From: JACPNA01 sp964429715
GTDB lineage: Archaea; Nanobdellota; Nanobdellia; Woesearchaeales; GW2011-AR9
DNA: 20,308 nucleotides
Direction: 5' to 3'
Assembly: GCA_964429715.1 (NCBI GenBank)
Contig: CAYSCV010000015.1
Location: 1 to 20,308, forward strand
The notes beneath the pieces are model-generated. The model searched no databases and was not told the DNA's origin. It worked only from the letters and a program-made list of their open reading frames with translations. Position numbers and translations under genes: made by a program. Below, in pieces: positions 1 through 6,881 of this stretch. Numbering within the stretch: the stretch's first letter is position 1; every line of letters begins with the position of its first letter.

Positions 1-69
1 CAGGGATTTGGTGGCAGTATTTCTAAAACGGACATCTTTCCTGATTTTTGTATCGAGGAGTTTGAATAA
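1..69 (+). CDS. Possible C-terminal end of an off-window gene
   Basis: Frame 1 is open from the window edge to a TAA at 67-69 and encodes 22 residues ending in an acidic stretch (DIFPDFCIEEFE). This would be the tail of a gene starting to the left. Frame 2 is also open until 72, and the piece is too short to assign a family, so this is only a plausible partial CDS. The hairpin at 55-93 straddles the stop codon, which fits the end of a transcription unit. Confidence 0.35.
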   Translation, partial: QGFGGSISKTDIFPDFCIEEFE

Positions 70-93
70 TTGATATTTTTACTCAAACTCCTC
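55..93. repeat. 11-bp perfect inverted repeat around the first stop codon
   Basis: GAGGAGTTTGA at 55-65 is exactly complementary to TCAAACTCCTC at 83-93, with a 17-nt AT-rich loop. It covers the TAA at 67-69. It could be an RNA hairpin ending the upstream transcript; no long T-tract follows, so it is not a standard archaeal terminator. Confidence 0.6.
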
Positions 94-95
94 TT

Positions 96-172
96 AGAGA
101 CTTTGCAATAGTCATAATTTTGATAAATTAATAATCAAAAAGTGTCAAAATCATTATTTTGCAAAGTTCTCT
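96..172. repeat. 77-bp imperfect palindrome, MITE-like
   Basis: AGAGACTTTGCAA (96-108) pairs with TTGCAAAGTTCTCT (159-172), with one bulged T. Inside lie further self-complementary stretches, for example TTTTGAT and ATCAAAA around 117-138. The ends resemble the GAG..CTTTGCAA type of inverted repeat found on some IS5-like insertion sequences. There is no coding capacity and no convincing target-site duplication. It may be a miniature transposable element or a structured intergenic RNA. Confidence 0.45.
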
Positions 173-276
173 GTAGTTGTGGTAATTGTGCTTTGTTTTA
201 GTACTTTTACTATCTAAAAAAAGAGGGTGAACGCAAAATCTAACAAATTTTTAGTTTGGGATAATTGCATTTAACA

Positions 277-2076
277 ATGGGTATTAGTGATACATTAAAG
301 AAAAATGTTGGTGGTGAGGGAAATAGTGATAGTTATATGCCTACGTTTGCGAAAGCTACATCAGCGGTTTTCACATATATGGCCGTTGTCGTATTTTTTG
401 GTGGCGTAGGAATATTTTTGTGGCGATATTTTGCGGGGCCTTCTAATTTTCTTAATTATGTTTCAATTATTCTTTGTTTTGCGGCGTTATACGCATTCTC
501 AGAGAAGACACAACAACAGAAAGTAGGGGTGTTTTTACCGGCGGTTATTTTTTTAATCTGGTATTTTGTGTTTCAAGGGGCGGTTAATCTCACTGTAATT
601 GCTTCGTTAGGGGGTTTATTTTTAGTGGTGTCGGGAATTTATGGTTATTTCACCAAAGGAGGAAATGTGACACCGGAATTGTATGGGTTGTTGCCGGTCC
701 TGGTGTTGTTTTTAGATATTGGATTAATTGCGTTGTTGAATAAAGAATTTAATATTACATCTGGGCCATTGTATGGAATGTTGATTCGTGATATCCCGTG
801 GTGGGCGTTATTTGGGTTGTTGATGTTGCCGGGGGCGGTTAGTGAGAATAAAACAGTTTCTAATTTCATTGCGTTTTTGAAGATTGTAGGGTTTTTGTAT
901 CCGTTTGCGATGATTGTGATTGCGATAATGACGGCAGCGCCAGAGATGGGTTCCAGTCAATTTAATGCACCAGATGTAGGTGAGTTTACGAAAGCGCAAC
1001 AAGAGGAGTTAAAGAAAGTGAGTGGGGAGTCGGCGATTACATCGCTGGGATGGTGTATAAGTAATGGTGATTATTTGAAGTTACAAGATTGTGTGAAAGA
1101 ACGACAAGAAACCGTGGCAATTGAAGTGGTTTGCGAGAAACAACGGATGATTAAGAAAGGTAGTCCGGCGTTTGATAAGTGTTTCAAAGAAGAGAAAGAG
1201 AAGAAGAATTTAGTTGCGGTGAGCGGGGTTGCTGATCCGACAATCAATAAGCCGACAACGGTGAGATTTGCACGTAAAGAGACTTTTCCTTTAGTGTCGT
1301 TTCGAACAGAGGGGCAGCCATTAAAGATAATGTATCCAGTAGTATTTGAGATGGAAAATCCACGCAAGCAGCAGATCAAAGCACATTTTTCATGCGGGTT
1401 TGTGGGGCGAGAGAGGAAAGATAATATTACAGGGGAAATTGTGGGGAAAGCAGAGATGGATTTACAGGGTGAGAGTATTTCACGCGGGATTACTTGTAAA
1501 CCAGAGGCAAGCGCAAGTGCACAGATGAAAGGGTTTTACGATGTTAAATATGATGTGAAATTAGGGGGATTAGTTTCAAAATCGCGATTAGAGCGGGCAA
1601 TTATTCCGGCAACGAATGATTATGATTTGAAAAGTAGTTATGTTAAAGAGGCAAGGCAGTTGTTGAGTTCAAAGTTGGGGGTGTCTATGGCGGCGCCGGA
1701 TTTATCACGACTGAATTTTATGATTGGTAATCCACCAAATGATCCGGTGCTTGATCCAACATTAGATTTACAATTATTTTCTTCGTTTGAAAATATAGGG
1801 GATGGAGAGATTATTATAGTGAATAATTATAATATTGATATTGCGTCGGCGGGGTTGAGTGTTGTGGATGAGTCAAAAGATTGCGTGAATGGGCAGAGGA
1901 TATTACACACAGATGAGGGAAAAGAGAAAGGAGTGAAAGGGTTGAGTTCGTGTACGGTGAAATTGTCGGAGTTATATAGTAAAATTAAAGAGCCGGTCGT
2001 GATGGAAATTAGTGCGGAGTTAGGGTATGATTATTTGTTGTCACAGAAGTATGGGTTTGAGGTGAAGGTGTCATGA
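277..2076 (+). CDS. Polytopic membrane protein with large Ig-like ectodomain
   Basis: A 599-residue protein of no recognised family. The first ~225 residues hold about seven hydrophobic segments (roughly 30-52, 58-75, 83-100, 103-121, 132-151, 172-190 and 198-220). The rest is soluble and probably outside the cell. It begins with a four-cysteine helical stretch (~255-305), followed by two beta-rich regions each containing a pair of cysteines; the last ends in a GYDY...Q.Y motif seen again at the end of the next gene. The frame stays open upstream to a TTG at 265, but ATG 277 is preferred: a weak TATA-like TTTTTAGT lies at 248-255, about 25 nt upstream. It overlaps the next gene by ATGA, so the two are co-transcribed. 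Likely an envelope protein; its exact job is unknown. Confidence 0.8.
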   Translation: MGISDTLKKNVGGEGNSDSYMPTFAKATSAVFTYMAVVVFFGGVGIFLWRYFAGPSNFLNYVSIILCFAALYAFSEKTQQQKVGVFLPAVIFLIWYFVFQGAVNLTVIASLGGLFLVVSGIYGYFTKGGNVTPELYGLLPVLVLFLDIGLIALLNKEFNITSGPLYGMLIRDIPWWALFGLLMLPGAVSENKTVSNFIAFLKIVGFLYPFAMIVIAIMTAAPEMGSSQFNAPDVGEFTKAQQEELKKVSGESAITSLGWCISNGDYLKLQDCVKERQETVAIEVVCEKQRMIKKGSPAFDKCFKEEKEKKNLVAVSGVADPTINKPTTVRFARKETFPLVSFRTEGQPLKIMYPVVFEMENPRKQQIKAHFSCGFVGRERKDNITGEIVGKAEMDLQGESISRGITCKPEASASAQMKGFYDVKYDVKLGGLVSKSRLERAIIPATNDYDLKSSYVKEARQLLSSKLGVSMAAPDLSRLNFMIGNPPNDPVLDPTLDLQLFSSFENIGDGEIIIVNNYNIDIASAGLSVVDESKDCVNGQRILHTDEGKEKGVKGLSSCTVKLSELYSKIKEPVVMEISAELGYDYLLSQKYGFEVKVS

Positions 2077-2969
2077 GGATTGCGAGGAGAAGATTGTGTT
2101 TATTCTTATTAGTGATGGTGATGATATTTATCATAGGGTGTGGTTCTGGAGGTGCTTTGGGTACGGCTCAGAATTTTAAGCAAGGAATCGGTGAATTGCA
2201 GTTTAAAATGTTACCAAATGCACCACCTGATAAAATATATCAAGGGTCAGGATTTAAGATAATTGTGGAAGCGAGTAATCTGGCGGCGTATGATCTGAAA
2301 GATGTTGAGGTAGGTCTTGTCGGATTAAATGAGAAGTATTTTGCGCTGACGAATCGGGAGCATATTATACCCTCGATGCCGGGTAAAAGTTTATTAACGC
2401 CAGTTGGTGATGTACAATTTTTAGAATATTCTGGTTCATCGAATATGTTGTTTGAGAATGCAAATGAATATACCGGAAATTATTTTTTGAAAGCGAAGTA
2501 TCATTCAACAATGGAGTTTGGAGATACCGTGTGTATTCAACCAAGTTTATATGATGTTGCAGATGCGGGGTGTAAAGTTCAAGATAGGAAGTCATATGGG
2601 GGACAGGGGGCGCCTTTAGCAGTGACGGATATTGAAGAAATAATTTATCCTTCCGGAGCTGGAGGAGAAGTGGAGTTTAGGATTAAGCTTGCAAATAGGG
2701 GGAGTGGAAAAGTTAAAAGTGTGGTGTTAGGAAAAGCTAATTTAGGCAGTGAAGAGTTAGAGTGTGAGTTTAAAGGAAAAGATGTGAGTACGGCAGAGGG
2801 AACTGTATATAGACAAAAGTCAGTGGTATTAAAAGAGGAGAATCAAGAAGCGTTGGTGGTATGCAAAACATTTTTGAAAGATCAGAGTTCGTATACGACT
2901 ACGTTAGGAATAGATTTTGGGTATGATTATGAGTGGAAACAGCAGTATACTTTGCGTTTAGTGCGATAG
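2073..2969 (+). CDS. Putative lipoprotein with C-terminal GYDY domain
   Basis: A 298-residue exported protein. An Arg-rich start (RIARRR) and a hydrophobic core end in a lipobox-like IIGC, predicting a lipid-modified Cys23. Two beta-rich regions follow: residues ~45-175 resemble a pilus/surface Ig-like fold, and ~190-298 contains a cysteine pair and ends in FGYDYEWKQQY, echoing LGYDYLLSQKY at the end of the upstream protein. The start codon lies inside the upstream stop (ATGA), indicating translational coupling and a shared job at the cell surface. It may be a partner of the membrane protein. The family is not identified. Confidence 0.8.
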   Translation: MRIARRRLCLFLLVMVMIFIIGCGSGGALGTAQNFKQGIGELQFKMLPNAPPDKIYQGSGFKIIVEASNLAAYDLKDVEVGLVGLNEKYFALTNREHIIPSMPGKSLLTPVGDVQFLEYSGSSNMLFENANEYTGNYFLKAKYHSTMEFGDTVCIQPSLYDVADAGCKVQDRKSYGGQGAPLAVTDIEEIIYPSGAGGEVEFRIKLANRGSGKVKSVVLGKANLGSEELECEFKGKDVSTAEGTVYRQKSVVLKEENQEALVVCKTFLKDQSSYTTTLGIDFGYDYEWKQQYTLRLVR

Positions 2970-2970
2970 G

Positions 2971-2978
2971 TTTAAATA
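2971..2978 (+). promoter_or_regulatory. TATA box for the second lipoprotein gene
   Basis: TTTAAATA lies 27-34 nt upstream of ATG 3005, the archaeal spacing for a transcript starting at or next to the start codon. No Shine-Dalgarno is seen, so a leaderless mRNA is expected. It shows that the 3005 gene has its own promoter even though it follows the surface operon by only 35 nt. Confidence 0.6.
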
Positions 2979-3004
2979 AAAGCGGTTATTTTTAAATATC
3001 AATT

Positions 3005-3829
3005 ATGGTAGGAAAACGTATTTTTGCAGTGTTTGTAGTTTTATTTGTTCTTTTTTTAGTTGTAAGTTGTACGCCGTTGATTCAAAAACCAAATGGAGAA
3101 GCTGCGCCAATGGAGAAAGCAGTTAAAGATAATGTTGTTGAGAAGTCTGCCGTGCCTGTACAAGAGACGGCAAAAGAAGTTGTCGTACAACCTAATTCTA
3201 AACCCAAAATTACAATTGTACCTCCGAAAGAGAAGCCGAAACCAATGTATGATCCGATTGTGGGGGATTTGATTGAAAAAACTAAAAAGATAGATAATTA
3301 TCAATATACGTTTGATGCGTCAAAAGGAGGAACGTATGATTATTATATTTATGGTCAAAAAGCAAAGAAAGTATATCTTGTGCCGATAAAGTTGAAAGGG
3401 GATGTGAATTATAACGAAGTGTATTTGGATAATCCTTTACAAGATGCAGTTGTTGTGTGCACAAAAGGGGTTTCTTCATGTACGTATGCCTGGAAGAAAG
3501 CGTATCAGATTAGTTATATTAAAGAGAAAGTTGATTTGACACCTTTAGTTGTGGTTGCAAATATTCCATATAGTGCGAAGAAAGTGGGGGAGGAAGTGTT
3601 TGACAATCAGAAGACGTCAATTATTGAATATATCAATGGCCAGGATAAGAAAGAACGTCTATGGATGGACCATTATACTGGTTTACCTTTGAAACAAGTG
3701 ATTTATAGCGTGGATACGGAAACGGGAGATAAAGAGCTTGTGAAGCATACGTTTACACGAGTGATTTTAAACATTAAAAAGTCAGATGTGATGTTTCCAG
3801 AAGCAGAGTTTGAGATGCAGAAAGATTAA
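3005..3829 (+). CDS. Putative lipoprotein, possibly LolA/LppX-like
   Basis: A 274-residue exported protein. A hydrophobic leader ends in VVSC, giving a predicted lipid-modified Cys22. A low-complexity Pro/Lys/Val linker (~25-80) acts as a tether, followed by a single globular domain (~82-274). That domain starts with a KTKKIDNYQY segment and later has YINGQDKKERLWMDHYTGLPLK, split here by description only: a strand with an acidic turn, then the MDHYTGLPLK turn. Such a tryptophan-then-TGLPLK pattern is typical of lipoprotein-carrier (LolA-like) folds, which bind lipids or hydrophobic ligands. One internal Cys pair (VVC...SSC) could form a disulphide. The family assignment is by pattern only. 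Confidence 0.75.
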   Translation: MVGKRIFAVFVVLFVLFLVVSCTPLIQKPNGEAAPMEKAVKDNVVEKSAVPVQETAKEVVVQPNSKPKITIVPPKEKPKPMYDPIVGDLIEKTKKIDNYQYTFDASKGGTYDYYIYGQKAKKVYLVPIKLKGDVNYNEVYLDNPLQDAVVVCTKGVSSCTYAWKKAYQISYIKEKVDLTPLVVVANIPYSAKKVGEEVFDNQKTSIIEYINGQDKKERLWMDHYTGLPLKQVIYSVDTETGDKELVKHTFTRVILNIKKSDVMFPEAEFEMQKD

Positions 3830-3848
3830 TAGTGTTTCTTTTTCAAAA

Positions 3849-3858
3849 GGTTTTTAAG
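3849..3858 (+). promoter_or_regulatory. TATA-like box of gpsA
   Basis: GGTTTTTAAG lies 24-33 nt upstream of ATG 3882, with no Shine-Dalgarno before the start. It is consistent with a leaderless gpsA transcript separate from the lipoprotein gene. Confidence 0.5.
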
Positions 3859-3881
3859 TTAGTTGTGTTGTTGTTTTATTT

Positions 3882-4829
3882 ATGAAGATTGCAATTTTAG
3901 GTGGAGGAAGTTGGGGGAGTGCGCTTGCGGTGCATATTGCTTCTAATGGACATAACGTTAAAGTGTGGGAGTTTTTTGAGGAGCAGGCACGAGAGATGCA
4001 GGATTTACGAAAATGTAAGTTGTTACCCGATGTGGTGCTGCCGGCAAATGTTTTTATTTCTTCAAAGATGGAGGAAGTGTTAAAAGATGTTGATGTGGTA
4101 ATGGTGGTTGTGCCTTCTGATAAAGTAGAAAAAACGATTCATAATGCGGTGCCGTGGATTGATTCTCAGCCTGTGGTTATTTGTTCAAAAGGGTTTAGTG
4201 TGGATGGTTCTCTTCTCAGTTCTATTGTGAAATCGCATATTGCTGGGGAGGTGTATTGTCTGTATGGGCCGACGCATGCGGAGGAAGTAGGTAAAAGGAT
4301 GTTTAGCGGGATTGTGCTTGCGGGTAATGGCGGGCGGAGAGGGGAGTTACAGAAGATGTTACATTCTGATGCGTTGAAAGTGGATGTGACGGATGATATT
4401 ATTGGTGTGCAAGTGTGCGCGGCTCTGAAGAATGTTTTGGCGGTGTTTATTGGAGTGCTTGATGGGATGAAATTAGGTGATAATGCGAAAGCGTATGTGA
4501 TGACGAAGGGACTTTTGGAGATGAGGCGAGTAGGGATAGCGTTGGGTGCTTCTACAGAGACGTTTTATGGTCTTGCTGGTATGGGTGATTTAATTGTGAC
4601 GTGTACGAGCCAACATTCACGCAATAGATTTGTAGGACAGGAAGTTGGCCGCGGTCGGAAGTTAGATGATGTACTTGCGGAGATGAAAATGGTTGCGGAA
4701 GGGGTTACGGCGGTGAAAGTTGCGGTGAAGTTGCAGGAGCGATTAGGATTAGAGATGCCGCTGGTGTTTGGGTTGTATGAGATACTTTTTGAAGGAAAAG
4801 ATCCGCGAGAGGTGTTGAATGGGTTGTAA
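3882..4829 (+). CDS. gpsA: Bacterial-type sn-glycerol-3-phosphate dehydrogenase [NAD(P)+]
   Basis: A 315-residue cytosolic enzyme that interconverts dihydroxyacetone phosphate and sn-glycerol 3-phosphate. The N-terminal Rossmann motif GGGSWG (residues 7-12) binds NAD(P)H. Other family hallmarks are CSKGF (Lys103), YGPTHAEE (129-135), LKN with the catalytic Lys183, and GLAGMGDL followed by SRNR (230-249), which binds the phosphate. Length is close to the usual 320-340. This is the bacterial/eukaryotic enzyme, not the archaeal sn-glycerol-1-phosphate dehydrogenase that makes archaeal lipid backbones, so its role here could be glycerol/redox metabolism or bacterial-type lipid precursor synthesis. 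It converges on the tgt gene with an 8-nt gap. Confidence 0.95.
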   Translation: MKIAILGGGSWGSALAVHIASNGHNVKVWEFFEEQAREMQDLRKCKLLPDVVLPANVFISSKMEEVLKDVDVVMVVVPSDKVEKTIHNAVPWIDSQPVVICSKGFSVDGSLLSSIVKSHIAGEVYCLYGPTHAEEVGKRMFSGIVLAGNGGRRGELQKMLHSDALKVDVTDDIIGVQVCAALKNVLAVFIGVLDGMKLGDNAKAYVMTKGLLEMRRVGIALGASTETFYGLAGMGDLIVTCTSQHSRNRFVGQEVGRGRKLDDVLAEMKMVAEGVTAVKVAVKLQERLGLEMPLVFGLYEILFEGKDPREVLNGL

Positions 4830-4837
4830 GTTGGGTT

Positions 4838-6058
4838 TTAGTTTATCCATTTCTTTTTTAATTTGAGAAATGTATCTTTTTCTATCGCTTCACGGATCTC
4901 TTGCATGAGGCGTTGGAAGAAAGCAAGGTTGTGGTAGGTTGTGAGAGTGTAGAAGAGAAGTTCGTTGGCTTTGAATAAATGGCGGATATAGGCTTTGGTG
5001 AAGTTTTTACAGACGTAACAGGTGCAGTGTTTGTCTAGGGGAGAGGGGTCTTGTTTGAATTTTTCATTGGTGATGCGACAGCGGTATCTGTTGGCGAGAG
5101 TGCCGCCAGTTTCGGGGCGAAGGAAAATGTAGCCGATTCTTGCCAGACGTGTGGGAAGGACGCAGTCAAATGTGTCAATACCTAATTCGACGTAGGTGAA
5201 GAGGTCTTCAACGGCGCCAATGCCTAAGAGATGTTTGGTTTTTTCTTTGGGTAAAAATTGCATGACATGTGTGACAAGCTGTTTACTTTCTTCTTTGGGA
5301 TCACCGAAGATTGAGCCAATACCTATGGCGTCAAAGTTTAACGATGAGATGAATTTAGCGCTTTCTTCTCTCAAATCTTTGAAGCGGCCACCTTGGATGA
5401 TGCCATACAATGCTTGTGATTTATCTTTGTTGAGTTTGTTAAATGCACTTAGGCTGCGAAGAGCCCAGGCGTGGGTGCGTTGGAGTGAGAGGGATGTTGT
5501 ATGATGGTCGGCGTTGATGTCTAAACATTGATCGAAAGCGAAAATTAAATCAGCACCGAGTTTACGTTGGATCTGCATGGAAATTTCAGGTGTGAAGCGA
5601 TGTTTTGATTGGTCAATATGAGAGGTGAACGTAACGCCGTCGTCGTCTATTTGGCAAAGACCGTCGTTTAAACTAAATACTTGAAAGCCTCCGGAATCGG
5701 TAAATACAGGTTTATGCCACGCCATGAATTTTTGAAGTTTGCCGAGGTTGTTGATAATGTCTGGGCCGGGTCTGAGATATAAGTGATAGGTGTTGCAGAG
5801 AATAGCATCGAAGTTGATATCATTGAGTTGTTGCGGGGTAAGGGCTTTGATAGTGGCTTGGGTTGCAACGGGGATGAACGCAGGTGTGTTGATAGTCCCG
5901 TGCGGGGTTGTGATGATGCCGGTTCGGGCAGCAGTGTGAGATTCTTGGTGAGTGATGGTGAAAGAGAAAATTGTTTTTTTTGAATAACTTTTGTTGTGTG
6001 TTTGTTTTTTCTTTGATTTGTCATTTTTGGCGTTTATTTTTTTTCCTTGTTTGTTCAT
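4838..6058 (-). CDS. tgt: Queuine/preQ1-type tRNA-guanine transglycosylase
   Basis: A 406-residue enzyme that exchanges a guanine in tRNA for a 7-deazaguanine base. Visible are the active-site DSGGFQVFS (Asp121), the base pocket FDQC (Asp176/Cys178), IIQGG (~220-224), the nucleophile in FDCVLPTR (Asp298) and the zinc site CTCYVC with a distal His (Cys345, 347, 350, His376). There is no PUA-type C-terminal extension, so it matches the bacterial (anticodon position 34) family and not archaeal TGT (position 15). The pocket loop usually GGLAVGE reads GIGSIFGDP. A Lys-rich ~28-residue N-terminal extension is kept because a TATA box sits at the right distance from ATG 6058. Confidence 0.93.
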   Translation of the reverse strand: MNKQGKKINAKNDKSKKKQTHNKSYSKKTIFSFTITHQESHTAARTGIITTPHGTINTPAFIPVATQATIKALTPQQLNDINFDAILCNTYHLYLRPGPDIINNLGKLQKFMAWHKPVFTDSGGFQVFSLNDGLCQIDDDGVTFTSHIDQSKHRFTPEISMQIQRKLGADLIFAFDQCLDINADHHTTSLSLQRTHAWALRSLSAFNKLNKDKSQALYGIIQGGRFKDLREESAKFISSLNFDAIGIGSIFGDPKEESKQLVTHVMQFLPKEKTKHLLGIGAVEDLFTYVELGIDTFDCVLPTRLARIGYIFLRPETGGTLANRYRCRITNEKFKQDPSPLDKHCTCYVCKNFTKAYIRHLFKANELLFYTLTTYHNLAFFQRLMQEIREAIEKDTFLKLKKKWIN

Positions 6059-6080
6059 CAGAGGAAGATTATGTCAGAAG

Positions 6081-6090
6081 CTTTATATAG
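6081..6090. promoter_or_regulatory. Shared bidirectional TATA box, tgt / 6112 gene
   Basis: CTTTATATAG is near-palindromic around TATATA. It lies 22-31 nt upstream of ATG 6112 on the + strand and 23-32 nt upstream of ATG 6058 on the - strand, and is the only TATA-like element in the 53-nt gap. Both genes would be leaderless and fired from one TBP site. Confidence 0.6.
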
Positions 6091-6111
6091 TTTTTTAATG
6101 TTGTTTTGAGA

Positions 6112-6549
6112 ATGGCTTTGATTACAGTACAAAATGATGCGGATGTGATTGATTTTCAACTAGAACTTATTTTATCTCAAGTGTTTGAAAATGATTCAAA
6201 ATTACAGTTAGGGTCGGAATTTAGAAACGAACTTAAGAGTTATACGCAAGATCTTAGATTGGTGTATACAACTGAAAAATATAAAGGATTATTTGGTGTT
6301 GATAAAGTACTTCATGAACGGTCGTTGGCAAGATATTTATTACAAGATTTTTTGGAAGGGAAAGTAAGTGATTATTTTGTTTCTAAAACGCATGAGATAA
6401 TGGGTTTGGCAGAAAAATATGGTTTACGGGCGAGGGCGTTGGATTTAGCATTGGCAGTTTCTTTGATGGATACGGCGGTTGCGGAAGGCGTTTTAGAGTA
6501 TCGTGTTAAAGATTATAAGACAAGAGAAGTGGTTTTAAAAGATAATTAA
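6112..6549 (+). CDS. Hypothetical helical protein, 145 aa
   Basis: No family recognised. The product is soluble and predicted mostly helical, with no signal peptide, transmembrane segment or cysteine. It opens with a short beta-like start (MALITVQND), then amphipathic helices, and ends in a charged tail (KDYKTREVVLKDN). The frame continues upstream to a TTG at 6106, but ATG 6112 is placed correctly relative to the TATA box at 6081-6090 and is preferred. It stands alone, divergent from tgt and convergent with the glutaredoxin-like gene, with a T10 tract after the stop. The position next to tgt hints at, but does not show, an RNA-related role. Confidence 0.75.
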   Translation: MALITVQNDADVIDFQLELILSQVFENDSKLQLGSEFRNELKSYTQDLRLVYTTEKYKGLFGVDKVLHERSLARYLLQDFLEGKVSDYFVSKTHEIMGLAEKYGLRARALDLALAVSLMDTAVAEGVLEYRVKDYKTREVVLKDN

Positions 6550-6560
6550 TTATGTTTGTG

Positions 6561-6570
6561 TTTTTTTTTT
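6561..6570 (+). terminator. T10 tract after the 145-aa gene
   Basis: Ten consecutive T residues begin 11 nt after the stop at 6549, without a strong hairpin. Oligo-T on the non-template strand is the usual archaeal termination signal. Confidence 0.6.
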
Positions 6571-6600
6571 CAATATATCATTTGGAATTATTATTAATCG

Positions 6601-6828
6601 CTATTTTAGAAGTTTTTCTAACGCATCTTCATGAAAGCCAATGTGATATTTGCCATCCGCAACAATGACAGGAAGAGCGAGTTGACCTGTTTTTTTTAAG
6701 ACGTCGTCGCGGTAGTTGTCGTTGTCTTCCAAATCACATTCTTGAAATGAAATTTTTTTCTTTTTGAGCCAATCTTTAAGCTGTTTTGACCAAGGGCATT
6801 TTGGTAGAGTGTAGATTTTAATGTCCAT
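6601..6828 (-). CDS. Glutaredoxin-like protein with CPWS motif
   Basis: A 75-residue thioredoxin-fold protein. KIYTLPKCPWSKQLKDWL is the first strand, active-site loop and helix, with CPWS (Cys11, Ser14) in place of the dithiol CPYC. The cis-proline loop is LALPVIVADG (Pro53), followed by a GFHEDALEKLL end like the GFxxxxLxxLL of glutaredoxins. The length fits archaeal/NrdH-type mini-glutaredoxins. One active-site Cys suggests glutathione-independent thiol transfer or reduction by a monothiol mechanism. The start at 6828 lies 23-32 nt from a TATA box shared with the divergent gene at 6882. Confidence 0.88.
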   Translation of the reverse strand: MDIKIYTLPKCPWSKQLKDWLKKKKISFQECDLEDNDNYRDDVLKKTGQLALPVIVADGKYHIGFHEDALEKLLK

Positions 6829-6850
6829 TGTTGCGAAAAAAGGCGATGGG

Positions 6851-6860
6851 TTTATATATC
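6851..6860. promoter_or_regulatory. Shared bidirectional TATA box, glutaredoxin / 6882 gene
   Basis: TTTATATATC lies 22-31 nt upstream of ATG 6882 (+) and 23-32 nt upstream of ATG 6828 (-). The geometry is the same as at 6081-6090, with 54 bp between start codons in both places. It also decides the start of the 6882 gene. Confidence 0.6.
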
Positions 6861-6881
6861 TTTTTTGTTTATTTTCTCTTT

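Noticed and set aside
2073..2100. Twin-arginine export signal at the start of the 2073 lipoprotein
   Set aside because: RIARRRLCLF contains consecutive arginines but not the RRxFLK-type context; an ordinary Sec lipoprotein signal explains it.
6828..6881. Earlier starts (TTG 6828, ATG 6846) for the six-cysteine protein
   Set aside because: They lie before or within the region of the TATA box at 6851-6860, so they would not be transcribed from that promoter.
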